DNA from: Methylobacterium aquaticum
Lineage (GTDB): Bacteria > Pseudomonadota > Alphaproteobacteria > Rhizobiales > Beijerinckiaceae
DNA length: 64,000 bases
Direction: 5' to 3'
Assembly (NCBI RefSeq): GCF_016804325.1
Contig: NZ_CP043630.1
Location: forward strand, 1-64,000
In this document: positions 8,126 through 18,234 of the stretch, in pieces
Numbering within the stretch: position 1 is the first letter of the stretch
Layout: the number at the start of each line of letters is the position of its first letter
Position numbers and translations under genes: made by a program
Notes under the pieces: model-generated
What the model saw: only the letters and a program-made list of their open reading frames with translations
Databases searched by the model: none
What the model was told of the DNA's origin: nothing

Positions 8126-8922
8126 ATGACGCACGCCTATGCTCAAGGTGGTGGCGAAATGCCCGCCTTGAGGGGGTTTGATGAGCCGCGCCGAGGTGTT
8201 GCGGCGGTGGTGAAGCGCGCACCCCGAAACGGGGGGCGGGCAAGCCGGAGATCTCCCGTTTCGGTTCGAGACCACCCCGCCGTGATACGTCGCCTTGGTG
8301 CCCCGACAGTGCCGGCCCGTACCGGCTGCCGGCCGGGATAAAGGATCGGCTGTCCGCGGCGCTGGAAGGCCGGAAGAACCGGGATGCCGCCTTCGCTCTC
8401 GCGGTGTTCCTGGCCCGGTTCTGGAGCAGCCCGAGGCGGCTGTTGTGCGCGCTCCCGGTCGACCGGCGGGCCCTGGCCCAGCACGAAGCCCTCGGCCTCA
8501 GCGAAGCCCGGGTGCGTGGCGCCTTGGCGGTCCTCGTCGAGGTGGGTTTCCTTGCCCGGTACGAGCCCGAGGCAGGCAAGAAATACCAGCGCACGGAGGG
8601 TGGCCTTCAGCGCAGGGCAATCCTGCACCGTTTCGGGGAGGAGTATGCTGTTGCGTTCACAGCAGCGAATGCTCGCGCTCAGGCAGTCCGTGGAACGCCA
8701 GCGCCATCCCGTAGGCCAGTACCCTCGCGTCTCCAGCCCCAAAGGGCGCCAGCGGCCACCGTCGCCGCCCTCAGGGCCGTGCCCGTACCCCAAGTCGCCC
8801 AAAAGCAATCCTTAGGCGGAAGCCGTGTGATTATGGGCGAGATGGATCAGCGGAATCATGCAACGGTCTGCGAAGCACTAGAAGCAGCATTGGAACGGCT
8901 GCGTCGAGGCGTGTGCTCATGA
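8126..8922 (+). CDS. Candidate replication protein, first read (one-base deletion)
   Basis: Same gene as 47278-48075. Here the G-run at about 8228 has six G instead of seven, which shifts the frame after residue 36. The second read gives one uninterrupted 265-codon frame and is described in full there. Confidence 0.55.
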
Positions 8923-9099
8923 AGCGATAAAGCATTGGAAACGTCACAAAGCTCTGCCAAAGGGCAGGGTCGCAAGCCAGACAGAGCCTCATCCTAGCAG
9001 GGCTAAGATTCGCACCAACGGGTCTGTGGGAGGCGAAGGCATGCACCATCAGCATGCGGGTTGCAGGCTGCGTTCGGTCAACCGAACGAGCCATCTTCC

Positions 9100-11862
9100 T
9101 CAGCCCTCCCGTCCCGCTTCTCGGCCTCGACGGCGAGACCGCGCCCTACGTGTGCCCGGTGGCGCGATCACGGCCGCAGCCGGCTTAGGTGTGCCCACGC
9201 CCCGGCTCGCCGGCAGCGGCGGCAATCGCCTCGGCTCCAGAGGCGGAACCAGGGCTGACGTGAGATCGAGCGTCGAGGCCTTCTCGCTGGATCGGGACAT
9301 CCCCCGTCCCAGGACCGCGCGCCGCTCGGCGAGATTGCTCTCCCGGCTCCGGTCGTCCAGCGGGCGATCCTGACGGAGCTGGGTCACCAGACTCGCACGA
9401 TCCACAAACACCCGGGTGTCGCCGCGCGCGCGGCTTAGCGCCACGAACGCGTTATGGCGGTCGAGGCCGGTATCGGCCCAGACCAACGCAGTCTCGGTCG
9501 TCATGCCTTGGCAACCATAGATTGTGCTGGCGTAGGCGTGAGACAGGCGGACCCGCCCGCGCACGTCGGCGAGATCCTTGGGGGTGAAGGAGACTTCGCG
9601 CGCGCCGATCCGGGCAGTCAGGCGCGAGCTCGCGCCGGGAGCGGTGGGATCGAGTGTCTCGATCCGGGTGAGGGTTGCCTCCGTGCCGTTGACGACGCCA
9701 AGGGCATCGAGGCGCGTAAGGAAGCGGACACGGTCGCCCGGTGCGAGGCCAAGGCGATGGACGTGGCCCGATGCCGTCACCGCCGTGAGCGTCGCGGCAT
9801 CCTCCGGCGCGAGGTTACCGTCGCGGCGCAGGGCCGCACGCACGCCGGCATTCAGGGCCAACACCTGGGCGTTGGTCCTGGCGATCAGGAGGGGCGCGGG
9901 TGCGTCCGGCTGCGCCGCACGCGCCGCGTTCCAAGCCGCGACCATTACGACGGCCGTCGCCTTCGGGTTCGCGCATTCCTCGATGGCCCCATGCGCGTCG
10001 AGGAGGGCCAGGGCCTCGGCTGCGCGACCCTGGCCGAGATGGGTGACGACCTCGCGCGCCCACGCCTCGCGCTGGCGCACGATGGTGTCGACGCGGGCGG
10101 TGCCGACCACATCGGCGACGATGCGCAGGCCGGGGCCGCCGATGGCTTGTAGCTGCTTGCGGTCGCCGACCAGGCGCAGCGCGACCTCGTGGCCGGCGGT
10201 GCGGGCACGCTGGATCTCGGAGAGGATGCGGTGCAGCTGGCGGCTGGACAGGAGCCCGGCCTCGTCGATGACCAGCAGGGTCTTGTCGGTCAGGAACGGC
10301 CGGCCGTGCTCGGCGCCGGCAAGCCAACCGTCGATCGCCCGTGCCTCGATGCCAAGGTCGTCGCGCAGCGCATGCGCGACCTTCCAGGCGGTGGCTGCGC
10401 CGATGACGCACCAGCCGGTCTCCGTCCAGTGTTCGACGACAGGTCGAAGCAGGGTGGTCTTACCGCTGCCAGGAGCGCCCTCGACGATGCCGATCACGGC
10501 CGGCCCGGTCGCCTGACGCACCGCCGCGGCCTGCTCCAGGTTGAGGCCCACCGTCCGGGAGCGACCGTCACCGTGGATCGGGTCGAGCGCGACCGCCACT
10601 TGGCAGGCAGCGAGGTCTTCGGCCATGGCCTGCAACTCCCGCTCGATCGCGATCACCTCAGGGGTGGAGTAGACCGGATGCGGCCAGCGCCCGTCGCGGT
10701 CGAGCGTGACGACGGCGCCCTCGGTGACGAGGCGCTGCAGCTCGAACTCGGCTCGCCCGGCGTCGGCGCCAGTGCCGACGAGAGCTGCGGCGACGCCGGC
10801 CACGAGGTTGCGATGCTCGAACACGCTCTGCGTCTCGGTCAGGGAACGCGGCACGGCATCGACACGCGCGCGGATCAGCGCTTCGGTCTGCTCCGGGGAA
10901 AGGCTGCGTGTGGGCTCCCGACCGGCCAGCAGCGCGGCCTCCACGACCTGCTCCGGGTCGAACCCACGCGCAGTGGTCTGTTTGCGCCAGACGGCATGCC
11001 GGTTCTCGGGCTCGACACCGGGTCCGGACTTGCGCTTGGCGCCGCGGGTGGTCCTGGCCTTGGCGGCGGCAAGGGCGGGCGCATCGGCGCTGCGCGCTAC
11101 ACCGGCGGCTGCGAGTTCGTCCTCGATCTCGTGTCGGCGCGCCGAGAAGTAGCGGCATAGATCGGGATCGATCCCGGCGACCTCGAAGAGGCCGTTGCTT
11201 CCGGTATTATTGATCGCAAATCCCAGGCTCTGAAGTCGCGAAGACAGTTCTAGATGATAGATCGCCCCCATGGACATCTTCAGATGGTAGATATATCTCC
11301 CATCTAACGCTCCAAAACTGCCGTCACCACGCATGCTCAAGTTGATGCAGACGGCATGATGGTGTAGGGCAGGATCGGAAAAATAGGCGCCGTCCTCATG
11401 CTTGGCCGGGCGCGCTTCGCCATGCTGGAAGAGGGCGACGGTCAGCCGGACGGGCTCGCGCGTGGCGCCACCTTTGCCACGGCGGCAGAATGCGCCGTTG
11501 CGGTCGAGGAAACCGAGCGCGGCGGTGACCGCCTGCTCCTGGGCGGCTTCGACGGCCCTACGCAATGATGGGTCGCCTAGGGCCGCGAGCAGCGAAACGG
11601 ACTTCGGCGCGGAGAAGGTGACGTCATAGCCTCCGGTGCGCTCGGCGCGGCCATGATCCTTGCCGAGCAGTGACCGGCCTTGTTCATCCCGCGCGGCGTG
11701 CAGCCGTTCGAAGGCGGCGCGCTCGACGGGCTGCCCTGCGGTGATACTGAGCCCGGGACCGGTGATAAGCCAACGCCCTTCAGGCTCCTGGCTGCCAAGA
11801 TAGTACTCGGTTTGCTGGAGGTAGTACCTCGCCGATGTGCCGGCTGCGATGGTCGCGACCAC
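9100..11862 (-). CDS. traA: Conjugative relaxase-helicase (TrwC/TraA type, MOBF)
   Basis: The 920-aa relaxase starts at a GTG (11862) with GGGAGG seven bases upstream; an in-frame ATG 45 bases earlier is possible. N-terminal Tyr pairs at residues 13-14 and 20-21 (YYLQQTEYY) are the nicking tyrosines. LHHHAV (about 166-171) is the three-His metal site. The C-terminal part is a RecD-like SF1 helicase with Walker A GAPGSGKTT (about 462-470), VIDEAGLLSS (motif II) and a late ATIYGCQGMT-like block. It nicks oriT, stays attached to the strand and unwinds the plasmid for transfer. It heads the leftward transfer block, with a repeated GAATGAAAACCTGATT motif about 50 bases ahead. Confidence 0.93.
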   Translation of the reverse strand: MVATIAAGTSARYYLQQTEYYLGSQEPEGRWLITGPGLSITAGQPVERAAFERLHAARDEQGRSLLGKDHGRAERTGGYDVTFSAPKSVSLLAALGDPSLRRAVEAAQEQAVTAALGFLDRNGAFCRRGKGGATREPVRLTVALFQHGEARPAKHEDGAYFSDPALHHHAVCINLSMRGDGSFGALDGRYIYHLKMSMGAIYHLELSSRLQSLGFAINNTGSNGLFEVAGIDPDLCRYFSARRHEIEDELAAAGVARSADAPALAAAKARTTRGAKRKSGPGVEPENRHAVWRKQTTARGFDPEQVVEAALLAGREPTRSLSPEQTEALIRARVDAVPRSLTETQSVFEHRNLVAGVAAALVGTGADAGRAEFELQRLVTEGAVVTLDRDGRWPHPVYSTPEVIAIERELQAMAEDLAACQVAVALDPIHGDGRSRTVGLNLEQAAAVRQATGPAVIGIVEGAPGSGKTTLLRPVVEHWTETGWCVIGAATAWKVAHALRDDLGIEARAIDGWLAGAEHGRPFLTDKTLLVIDEAGLLSSRQLHRILSEIQRARTAGHEVALRLVGDRKQLQAIGGPGLRIVADVVGTARVDTIVRQREAWAREVVTHLGQGRAAEALALLDAHGAIEECANPKATAVVMVAAWNAARAAQPDAPAPLLIARTNAQVLALNAGVRAALRRDGNLAPEDAATLTAVTASGHVHRLGLAPGDRVRFLTRLDALGVVNGTEATLTRIETLDPTAPGASSRLTARIGAREVSFTPKDLADVRGRVRLSHAYASTIYGCQGMTTETALVWADTGLDRHNAFVALSRARGDTRVFVDRASLVTQLRQDRPLDDRSRESNLAERRAVLGRGMSRSSEKASTLDLTSALVPPLEPRRLPPLPASRGVGTPKPAAAVIAPPGTRRARSRRRGREAGREG

Positions 11863-11911
11863 GAGAACCTCCCAGGAAGGAGGATCTCCAATAGGCATGC
11901 AAGGCACGCTG

Positions 11912-11927
11912 GAATGAAAACCTGATT
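11912..11927. promoter_or_regulatory. Transfer-region motif GAATGAAAACCTGATT, copy 1
   Basis: An exact 16-mer found three times per unit (also 12481 and 15888), each 50-100 bases ahead of a leftward transfer gene. Here it extends to GAAAACCTGATTTTC, a dyad. It is a probable operator or promoter element. Confidence 0.6.
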
Positions 11928-11991
11928 TTCATGTCTGAAAAATTTTCACCTTTTGAAATAGTAAAATTTTCTATGATTTATGCAAATAAAT

Positions 11992-12021
11992 ATAGGAGCG
12001 GGCAATATTGCCCGCTCCTAT
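11992..12021 (-). terminator. Perfect 30-bp palindrome, terminator of the 118-aa gene
   Basis: ATAGGAGCGGGCAAT is followed immediately by its exact complement. It lies 21 bases past the stop of the leftward membrane-protein gene and is followed on that strand by ATTTATTTGC. A GC-rich stem and U-rich tail fit a terminator; a relaxase-related site is the alternative. Confidence 0.65.
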
Positions 12022-12042
12022 GAGTTGAATTTATGGGATTAT

Positions 12043-12399
12043 TTATTGATCTGAGCCGTTTCTAAGATTCTTCATCAGATCAAGCAACCAAAAAATGATA
12101 TTAAGTGCAAATACCAAGCTGGAGAATGTAAGAACAAAAGGAATAATTACTAAAATTGCGTCTTCGCGCTCGCGAAGAATAGGAGCTGACAGACAGAAGC
12201 ATACGATACAACAAACAAGCTGACCAATGCGACGCATTAAATGGCGCCTAAATGTATTTGCTGCAGGAAAAAACTCGACACCAATTACCAATACGGCCAT
12301 GTAGATAGACGTAAGCATATTCATATTATTGTAAATCAGCCAAATTACAAAAAAGCTATTAGCAAGAATGGCGAACAAGTTGTAAGCGAGATTTAACAT
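12043..12399 (-). CDS. Small polytopic membrane protein (118 aa)
   Basis: The ATG at 12399 (MLNLAYNLFAILANSF) has AGGAGA six bases upstream. The sequence is hydrophobic, with about four membrane helices: 5-27, 32-50, 64-84 and 87-112. Codon use is AT-rich, unlike the flanking genes, which points to recent acquisition. No family is recognised. Its place between the relaxase and the coupling-protein genes would suit an entry-exclusion or accessory transfer function, but this is only positional inference. It has its own terminator and is preceded by the GAATGAAAACCTGATT motif. Confidence 0.65.
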   Translation of the reverse strand: MLNLAYNLFAILANSFFVIWLIYNNMNMLTSIYMAVLVIGVEFFPAANTFRRHLMRRIGQLVCCIVCFCLSAPILREREDAILVIIPFVLTFSSLVFALNIIFWLLDLMKNLRNGSDQ

Positions 12400-12480
12400 A
12401 GCACTCTCCTTTGTCTTCGGAGTGCGACGCACGTCCGAGCCCCTGAGGGCTCGACAGGGATAGGCGCGATCGAGGGTGCC

Positions 12481-12496
12481 GAATGAAAACCTGATT
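12481..12496. promoter_or_regulatory. Transfer-region motif GAATGAAAACCTGATT, copy 2
   Basis: Exact copy of the 16-mer at 11912, lying 82-97 bases ahead of the 118-aa membrane-protein gene and also extending to GAAAACCTGATTTTC. Confidence 0.6.
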
Positions 12497-12594
12497 TTCG
12501 AGTGAGCCGAGTTGCAGGGTACCGGCATCAGAAAGCCGCGACGCTCCTGGAAAGGGCGTCGCGGCTTGCTTGGCGGTGAGGGTGTTTGATCGGC

Positions 12595-14394
12595 TCAGGA
12601 TGCATCCGCATTGTTTGAGGATGCTGCTGGCGCCTGTGACGAAACCCCGGCGGATGTGGCAAGCCGGCGCGGCGCGGTGAGCCAGCCCGCGGGGATGTAG
12701 CCCTTCTGCCGCTCGGGCCAGACGGTGGTCGGCCACGCGACCCGGTAGACATCCTTGAACCCGGTCACCACACCCCGCACTTCCTTGAGCGCCGGCTTGA
12801 GCTCCTTGCCGTCCTTGTCCTTGATGGCCTCGCGCACGACCTTGACACCAAGTGCCCCCTGCAGGGTTGAGACAGACACGACCGGACGGGTGCCCTCCTT
12901 CAGGATCCACTTGCGCTTGTCGTTGGGCTCGGGCGCTTCATTCGCTGCTCGCCATGTCACGAACCGATGTCCGATGAGCGACACGGCTGTATCGGAGGAC
13001 TCTCCGGACGAGAGCAGCGAAAAGATCCGGTAGCGGAACAAGTCTTGAACAACGGCACCGACTTCATGGCCATAGATAGTCTTGAGCTGACCTAAGCTTT
13101 GGATTGCTCCAACAACGACGAGACCCTTCTCACGGCCGAGCGCCAGGACCTGATCGAACCCGTCGATCCGGCCGAGGCTGTGCATCTCATCGAGCACGAG
13201 CGAGACGCGCCTGTCGGGATCGATACCGATGGCCGGATCGCTCATGAGGCTGACGAGCCGGCTCAGCAGCGTGCCCGAGACGAGCCGTGACAGCTCGTCA
13301 TATTCAGGTGAGGTCTGGAGGATCACGGCGCGGGGGCCGGTCCAGTCCTTGGACAGCCATGCCCGAACGGAGAAACGCCGTTCCGGCGGCAGGTCGGACC
13401 AAGCCAACGCGAGCGGCCTCAGGGCGCTCAGGGCTGCCGACCACAGGGTCGCCAGAACCCCGAACGCGGTGTTGGCTAGGCCGTCCGGTCCCTCGGCGAT
13501 GAGAGGGCTGGAGGAGAGGTCGAGCTGCCGGATGCGGGCCTCGATCTCGGCCGGATCGGACAGGATGCGACGAGCGAGATCGTCGATGGTCCAGTCTGTC
13601 CCGCGCTCCAGGGCGAGCTCCTGGCCGATGTCGACGAAGACGGCCCGGGCCGTCAGAGCCCAGAACGGCTGGTCGGACATCGGAATTGCGGCTGCGGCAA
13701 GCTCCATGAACCCGGCCAGCCCGGCGACGTCGCGTCCGGCATCCCAGGCCCAGCCCCGGGCGTGATGGGCCGCGATCAGGATAGCTTCGTTCTGCCGAAA
13801 CGCCCGAGTGACGTCACCCTTGACGCAGTGGAGCAGCATGCGGTCACCCCGCTGCGCCATCTGGGTCGCGAGCGCCCGCACGACATTGCTCTTGCCCGAA
13901 CCCTTGTCGCCGACCACCAGGATGAACTGCGTCTCGGCCTCGAAGGGCAATTGTACACCGGGTGTGAGCCAGAGGCCGCGCTTGGAGGTTCGACCGTAGG
14001 TTTCGTCGAGTGCGGCCTGCATCTTGCGCGCGGCGTAGACGTCATAATGCAGCACTGGATCGTCGTGATGAGGTACGCCGACCCGCTCGATCAGGGGAGT
14101 GCGCGTCCAGGCCTGCCGGGCAGCGAAAAGGCCGGCCACGATTGCTGCTAGCAGGACGCCGGCACAGCGCAGCTCCAGCGCGAAGTCGAACCAGCTGTCA
14201 CCGAACCATTGCAAGATTTGGGTGATGTCGATGGTGGGGGCGTGGCGGCCGGCATGCGCCCGAGGCGGTGCCCAGAGCATGACGGCCAGGAGTCCGAGAG
14301 GAAACACCGTGGCGATGACCTTCAGGGCTGCGAATGCGGCCTTGTCGGGGGAGCGGCGCGGTGCAGTGCCGATGCGGCTGGTGAGATCGACCAT
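12595..14394 (-). CDS. traG: Type IV coupling protein (TraG/TrwB/VirD4 type)
   Basis: The 599-aa protein starts at ATG 14394 (MVDLTSRIG) with GGAG upstream. Two N-terminal membrane helices (about 21-42 and 75-95) anchor it in the inner membrane. Walker A GDKGSGKS is at about 162-169, Walker B is VSLVLDEMHS near 380, and a VVVGAIQSLGQLKTIYG stretch is typical of the TrwB/TraD hexameric ATPase. It would bring the relaxase-DNA complex to a type IV secretion channel, but no channel genes are encoded in this unit. The C-terminal 40 residues are Ala/Ser rich. It is co-oriented with the three genes upstream. Confidence 0.9.
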   Translation of the reverse strand: MVDLTSRIGTAPRRSPDKAAFAALKVIATVFPLGLLAVMLWAPPRAHAGRHAPTIDITQILQWFGDSWFDFALELRCAGVLLAAIVAGLFAARQAWTRTPLIERVGVPHHDDPVLHYDVYAARKMQAALDETYGRTSKRGLWLTPGVQLPFEAETQFILVVGDKGSGKSNVVRALATQMAQRGDRMLLHCVKGDVTRAFRQNEAILIAAHHARGWAWDAGRDVAGLAGFMELAAAAIPMSDQPFWALTARAVFVDIGQELALERGTDWTIDDLARRILSDPAEIEARIRQLDLSSSPLIAEGPDGLANTAFGVLATLWSAALSALRPLALAWSDLPPERRFSVRAWLSKDWTGPRAVILQTSPEYDELSRLVSGTLLSRLVSLMSDPAIGIDPDRRVSLVLDEMHSLGRIDGFDQVLALGREKGLVVVGAIQSLGQLKTIYGHEVGAVVQDLFRYRIFSLLSSGESSDTAVSLIGHRFVTWRAANEAPEPNDKRKWILKEGTRPVVSVSTLQGALGVKVVREAIKDKDGKELKPALKEVRGVVTGFKDVYRVAWPTTVWPERQKGYIPAGWLTAPRRLATSAGVSSQAPAASSNNADAS

Positions 14395-14426
14395 GGGAAA
14401 GCTCCTGCAAGGAGGCGCCACGGGCT

Positions 14427-14988
14427 TTAGAAGCCGGAGGCGAGGAAGAGGGGGACGAGGCCGAGGATCAGGAAGGCGCCGAGGATCAGGCCACGGCGGT
14501 AGGCAGTCTGTTCGAAGGGCGGGACCGCCGCCGCACTCCACCAGCCCACGACGCCGTCGAGCGGCGTCGTGGTGGCCCTGCCGGCCTTGACGGCTTGGGG
14601 GGCTTGGCCCCCGGTCCGGTCGCCCGCGCCGAACCAGCCTGTGGGCGGGCTCGTGCCGAAGCTGGTCGAGCCGGCGCCGTAGCGTTCGGCCCCCGAGGCG
14701 CGGTCTCGACGGCAGCCGGACCCGGCGGCGGGGACCCGGCTTCGGGCGTGGACGGTCCGGGCAGCGTCCGGCGCAGCTCCGTCACGAATACCGTCATCCC
14801 CTCGGGCCCGAGCCGGCTCAACCGCTTGCCGTCGAGGACGCTCGGTGTCGCGATCACCTCTCGGGCCGTTCGGATCGCGAGTTCGTGTCGTGCGGCCTGG
14901 CCTTCCTCGAGGTTGGCCTGCTCGTCGATCGGGGGAAATGCGGGGGCGGGAGGACGGCCGCCCTGCGGCCTTACGTTGTCGTTGCACA

Positions 14989-14992
<4 letters not shown>
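14427..14992 (-). CDS. Membrane-anchored transfer-region protein (about 188 aa, needs a one-base correction)
   Basis: The N-terminal frame (MMCNDNVRPQGG...) and a C-terminal frame ending in a membrane helix (GLILGAFLILGLVPLFLASGF) are joined only if one base is added near 14600. This read shows G6 and C5 there. The second read shows G7 and C4. G7 with C5 gives a continuous 188-codon frame, so each read probably lost one base in a different run. The protein has a soluble N-terminal half, a Pro/Ala/Arg-rich linker and a C-terminal anchor. The start overlaps the stop of the ParA-like gene. Function unknown; it probably works with the coupling protein. Confidence 0.55.
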
Positions 14993-15813
<821 letters not shown>

Positions 15814-15887
15814 GGTGAGCTCCTGTTTGCCGCAGCCGACCCATCGGCGTGCGGAGGAGCTCTTTCCTAGAGGTGACCGAACACCTG

Positions 15888-15903
15888 GAATGAAAACCTG
15901 ATT
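15888..15903. promoter_or_regulatory. Transfer-region motif GAATGAAAACCTGATT, copy 3
   Basis: The third exact 16-mer, 75-90 bases ahead of the ParA-like gene. Unlike the other two it is followed by GACG, not TTTC, so the dyad is incomplete. Confidence 0.55.
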
Positions 15904-15904
15904 G

Positions 15905-15946
15905 ACGCCGAGCTGATGCTGCGAGCGCAGACCGTCAGCTCGGCGT
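15905..15946 (-). terminator. 12-bp inverted repeat downstream of the 570-aa gene
   Basis: ACGCCGAGCTGA (15905-15916) pairs exactly with TCAGCTCGGCGT (15935-15946). It lies 42 bases past the stop of the leftward 570-aa gene, so it is probably a terminator, although the following T-run is weak. Confidence 0.5.
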
Positions 15947-15987
15947 ACGGCGAGAGAACCGGCACTCCGTTTTGCCGCGTTGCCGTG

Positions 15988-17700
15988 TCAGCGCCCTTTT
16001 GGTTCTGGCGGCCCCTCTTCGTTGGGCGGTCTAACCAAGAGCCCGTCGGAGCTGAGCCCGGCTGCGCGGGTCATCCACCACCTGGCCTCGGCAACCGGGA
16101 AATCCAGGATGGGACCCTGAACTACGATGGGGCCCGCCATGCCCATCGACTCCCCCGGGCGCCATACTGGTCCGACGGGGGTACGATCGTCGTAGAGGAT
16201 CGGCACCGTCGGTCCGTCCATGAGGACCCCGTCGAGTGCAGCTTCGATGTCGCTCCAGAAGGTGGGAGGCATCAGACCCTTGAGATACGCAATTGCCGCT
16301 TGGCCATCTGCGCTCTCGAACTCCCGCTCGTGCTCTTCCCATGAACAGCCACGCAGCACACGATCGAGAACCGATGCATGGCTGGCATCGAGCATACCGC
16401 GTCCCCACCGTCGTAGCTCTCCAAGCCAAGCAGCGATGGTTTGTAGATCTCCGCGGGGCTCATCCCAATGATCATCGATGGGTGGGACATAGCTGCCGAG
16501 ATACGCTCTCTCCACACATCGGCGTAGAGAATAGGCGAGACGTACGATCCTCGGCGGCACCCATCCGAAATGATCGTAGTTCTCGGAGGCATCGGTCAGG
16601 ATCCGATCATGCGCGCGTGTGAGTGCAACCGGTATGGCGAAGACGTCGACCTGATCGTCGAAGCCCGGATCACCCCTGCGCCGACGCTCCAGGAGCTCTT
16701 CGCTCGCATGGAACGTCTGGCTCCGAAGCAGGATTTTCTGTGCCCCACCGGCCGACGAAGGGCTAATCGTCCGCGTCCAGCTACGGAAGCCTCTGTCAAG
16801 CGCGCGACCGAGCGGCATCGTGATCCAGCGTTGCGTGAGAGCCTGTTTGCGCGCCGGAGAATGGTGCCAGCGCGCCTCTTCCAAGGCGATCCGGCAAAGT
16901 GCCACCCGCTGGCAGGCCCATAGGGCGATGCCGGGCAGCATCGCAGGATCAGCCGATCCAAGCTCCCGAGTGATCAGCGCCTGAAAAGAGCCATCGGGCT
17001 CACGCTGTCCTTCATGAAGGATTCGCTTTCCTTCGTTGCCTGCAATATCGGCCCCGTAATAGCTGCTTGCGACTACGCGGCGCTCTTGCGTGAAGTCCGT
17101 GCATCCGAACACGAGACCGTCGTGGAGGATCAAAGGTACATTGCGAGCGCGGCTCAGGGCCTTTTTCTCCTCGCGGTCCCAGATCTTCGAAGTACGGCGG
17201 CCTGTGACGGATGTGAGAACAACCTCGGACTTGACTTGCAACCAGGCAGGGCAATCCGTGCCAAGCCGGTGCTGGGCCGCCTTGATCACGGCCTCGGCGA
17301 CGACAATCGCGCGTTGGAAGGCGCGAAGGCTCTCTTGCTGCTGGACCGTGTAGGTCGGCGTTCCCCTGGTTGCCGGCAGATCCTCGCAGTTCGAGACGTA
17401 GCCACGGGCGAGGAAGCGGCGCTCGGTCTTGCCATCGGGGAATGGCGACCAGCGCTTCAGGCTAGCGGGCGTTACCGCCTCGATAAGCCAATCACGCCCG
17501 TGATCGGCGGGGGAGCGGCTGCGCATCTCCCATTCGAGCCGAGCCACGTCTGCCGGTTCTGGAAATCGGATCGGATCGTAGTAGAGGGTGGGATACACAT
17601 TCAGTTCCAACGCCTCTTCATCAAGTTCATATTCGATCTCTCCGGGTGGTCCGTCATCACGATCGTTGTTTCTTGGAAAGTCGCGAAGGCTCATAACCAC
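15988..17700 (-). CDS. Hypothetical 570-aa protein
   Basis: A large, uninterrupted frame, identical in both reads, with normal backbone codon use. The protein is soluble and acidic at the N-terminus (NDRDDGPPGEIEYELDEEALELN). It has no signal peptide or membrane helix and many Trp/Arg-rich helices (for example LKRWSPFPDGKTERRF and DWLIEAVTPASL). No known domain is recognised. It lies between the ParA-like ATPase and a 162-aa protein in the same direction, so a role in transfer or plasmid maintenance is plausible but unsupported. Confidence 0.7.
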   Translation of the reverse strand: MVMSLRDFPRNNDRDDGPPGEIEYELDEEALELNVYPTLYYDPIRFPEPADVARLEWEMRSRSPADHGRDWLIEAVTPASLKRWSPFPDGKTERRFLARGYVSNCEDLPATRGTPTYTVQQQESLRAFQRAIVVAEAVIKAAQHRLGTDCPAWLQVKSEVVLTSVTGRRTSKIWDREEKKALSRARNVPLILHDGLVFGCTDFTQERRVVASSYYGADIAGNEGKRILHEGQREPDGSFQALITRELGSADPAMLPGIALWACQRVALCRIALEEARWHHSPARKQALTQRWITMPLGRALDRGFRSWTRTISPSSAGGAQKILLRSQTFHASEELLERRRRGDPGFDDQVDVFAIPVALTRAHDRILTDASENYDHFGWVPPRIVRLAYSLRRCVERAYLGSYVPPIDDHWDEPRGDLQTIAAWLGELRRWGRGMLDASHASVLDRVLRGCSWEEHEREFESADGQAAIAYLKGLMPPTFWSDIEAALDGVLMDGPTVPILYDDRTPVGPVWRPGESMGMAGPIVVQGPILDFPVAEARWWMTRAAGLSSDGLLVRPPNEEGPPEPKGR

Positions 17701-17745
17701 TCACCGCCCGAAAAAATATTAGAAAGAAAGACGCTTAGTTCGTAC

Positions 17746-18234
17746 TCAGCGCAAGCGGCGACGGACCGCGTCGAGGGCGGCTTCGCTGAGATCTGGATCG
17801 ATGATGTCGACCCGGTGCTTCGCGAATGCTGTTGTCCGGGGTTGGAAGACGGAGGGCTCATCCGCGACGGGTTTGTCGGGGTCGCGGGCGTCGCTTCGGT
17901 GAGACCTGATCGGGCTGTTCTGCCCCACTTGGCTGATAGCCGGGGGCCGGGAAGGCTTTAGGAGCGGCTGTGTCACCAGAGCGGTGCGGCGACGCTTAGC
18001 CCGGGAGATGCTGGTACGGAGTTGGTCCGGTGATAGATCGGCTCCATCGGAGCGCCGCGCTCCGGCTTGCTTGAGCAGCTTGAGGACACGTGGCCAGCGC
18101 AGGCCCTTGGCTTGGAGGTTCAGCAAGAGGTCGAGATGCCGTTCGACGACACGGTCGAAAACGGCAGGTTCACCGGCGATCGTAAGATCGGCAGCAAAGC
18201 GGGCAAGCGCGGCCTGTAAAGGATCGGGTTCCAT
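17746..18234 (-). CDS. Hypothetical 162-aa protein, first gene of the leftward block
   Basis: The N-terminal half (MEPDPLQAALARFAADL... KGLRWPRVLKLLKQAG) is helical. It is followed by a basic SPDQLRTSISRAKRRR stretch that could bind DNA, as in small accessory mobilisation proteins. The C-terminal half is low-complexity. It is 45 bases ahead of the 570-aa gene and probably co-transcribed with it. No family is recognised. Confidence 0.55.
   Translation of the reverse strand: MEPDPLQAALARFAADLTIAGEPAVFDRVVERHLDLLLNLQAKGLRWPRVLKLLKQAGARRSDGADLSPDQLRTSISRAKRRRTALVTQPLLKPSRPPAISQVGQNSPIRSHRSDARDPDKPVADEPSVFQPRTTAFAKHRVDIIDPDLSEAALDAVRRRLR

Noticed and set aside
8126..8922. A broken replication gene
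   Set aside because: The second read has one more G and gives an intact frame, so the break is most likely a read error.
10189..11160. A 323-codon open frame antisense to the relaxase gene
   Set aside because: Long antisense frames are expected opposite GC-rich coding DNA. The relaxase on the other strand has unmistakable motifs and the antisense product resembles nothing.
11992..12021. The perfect 30-bp palindrome as oriT
   Set aside because: It lies just past the stop of the 118-aa gene and is followed by a T-rich stretch on that strand, so terminator is the better reading. No nick-like sequence was recognised.
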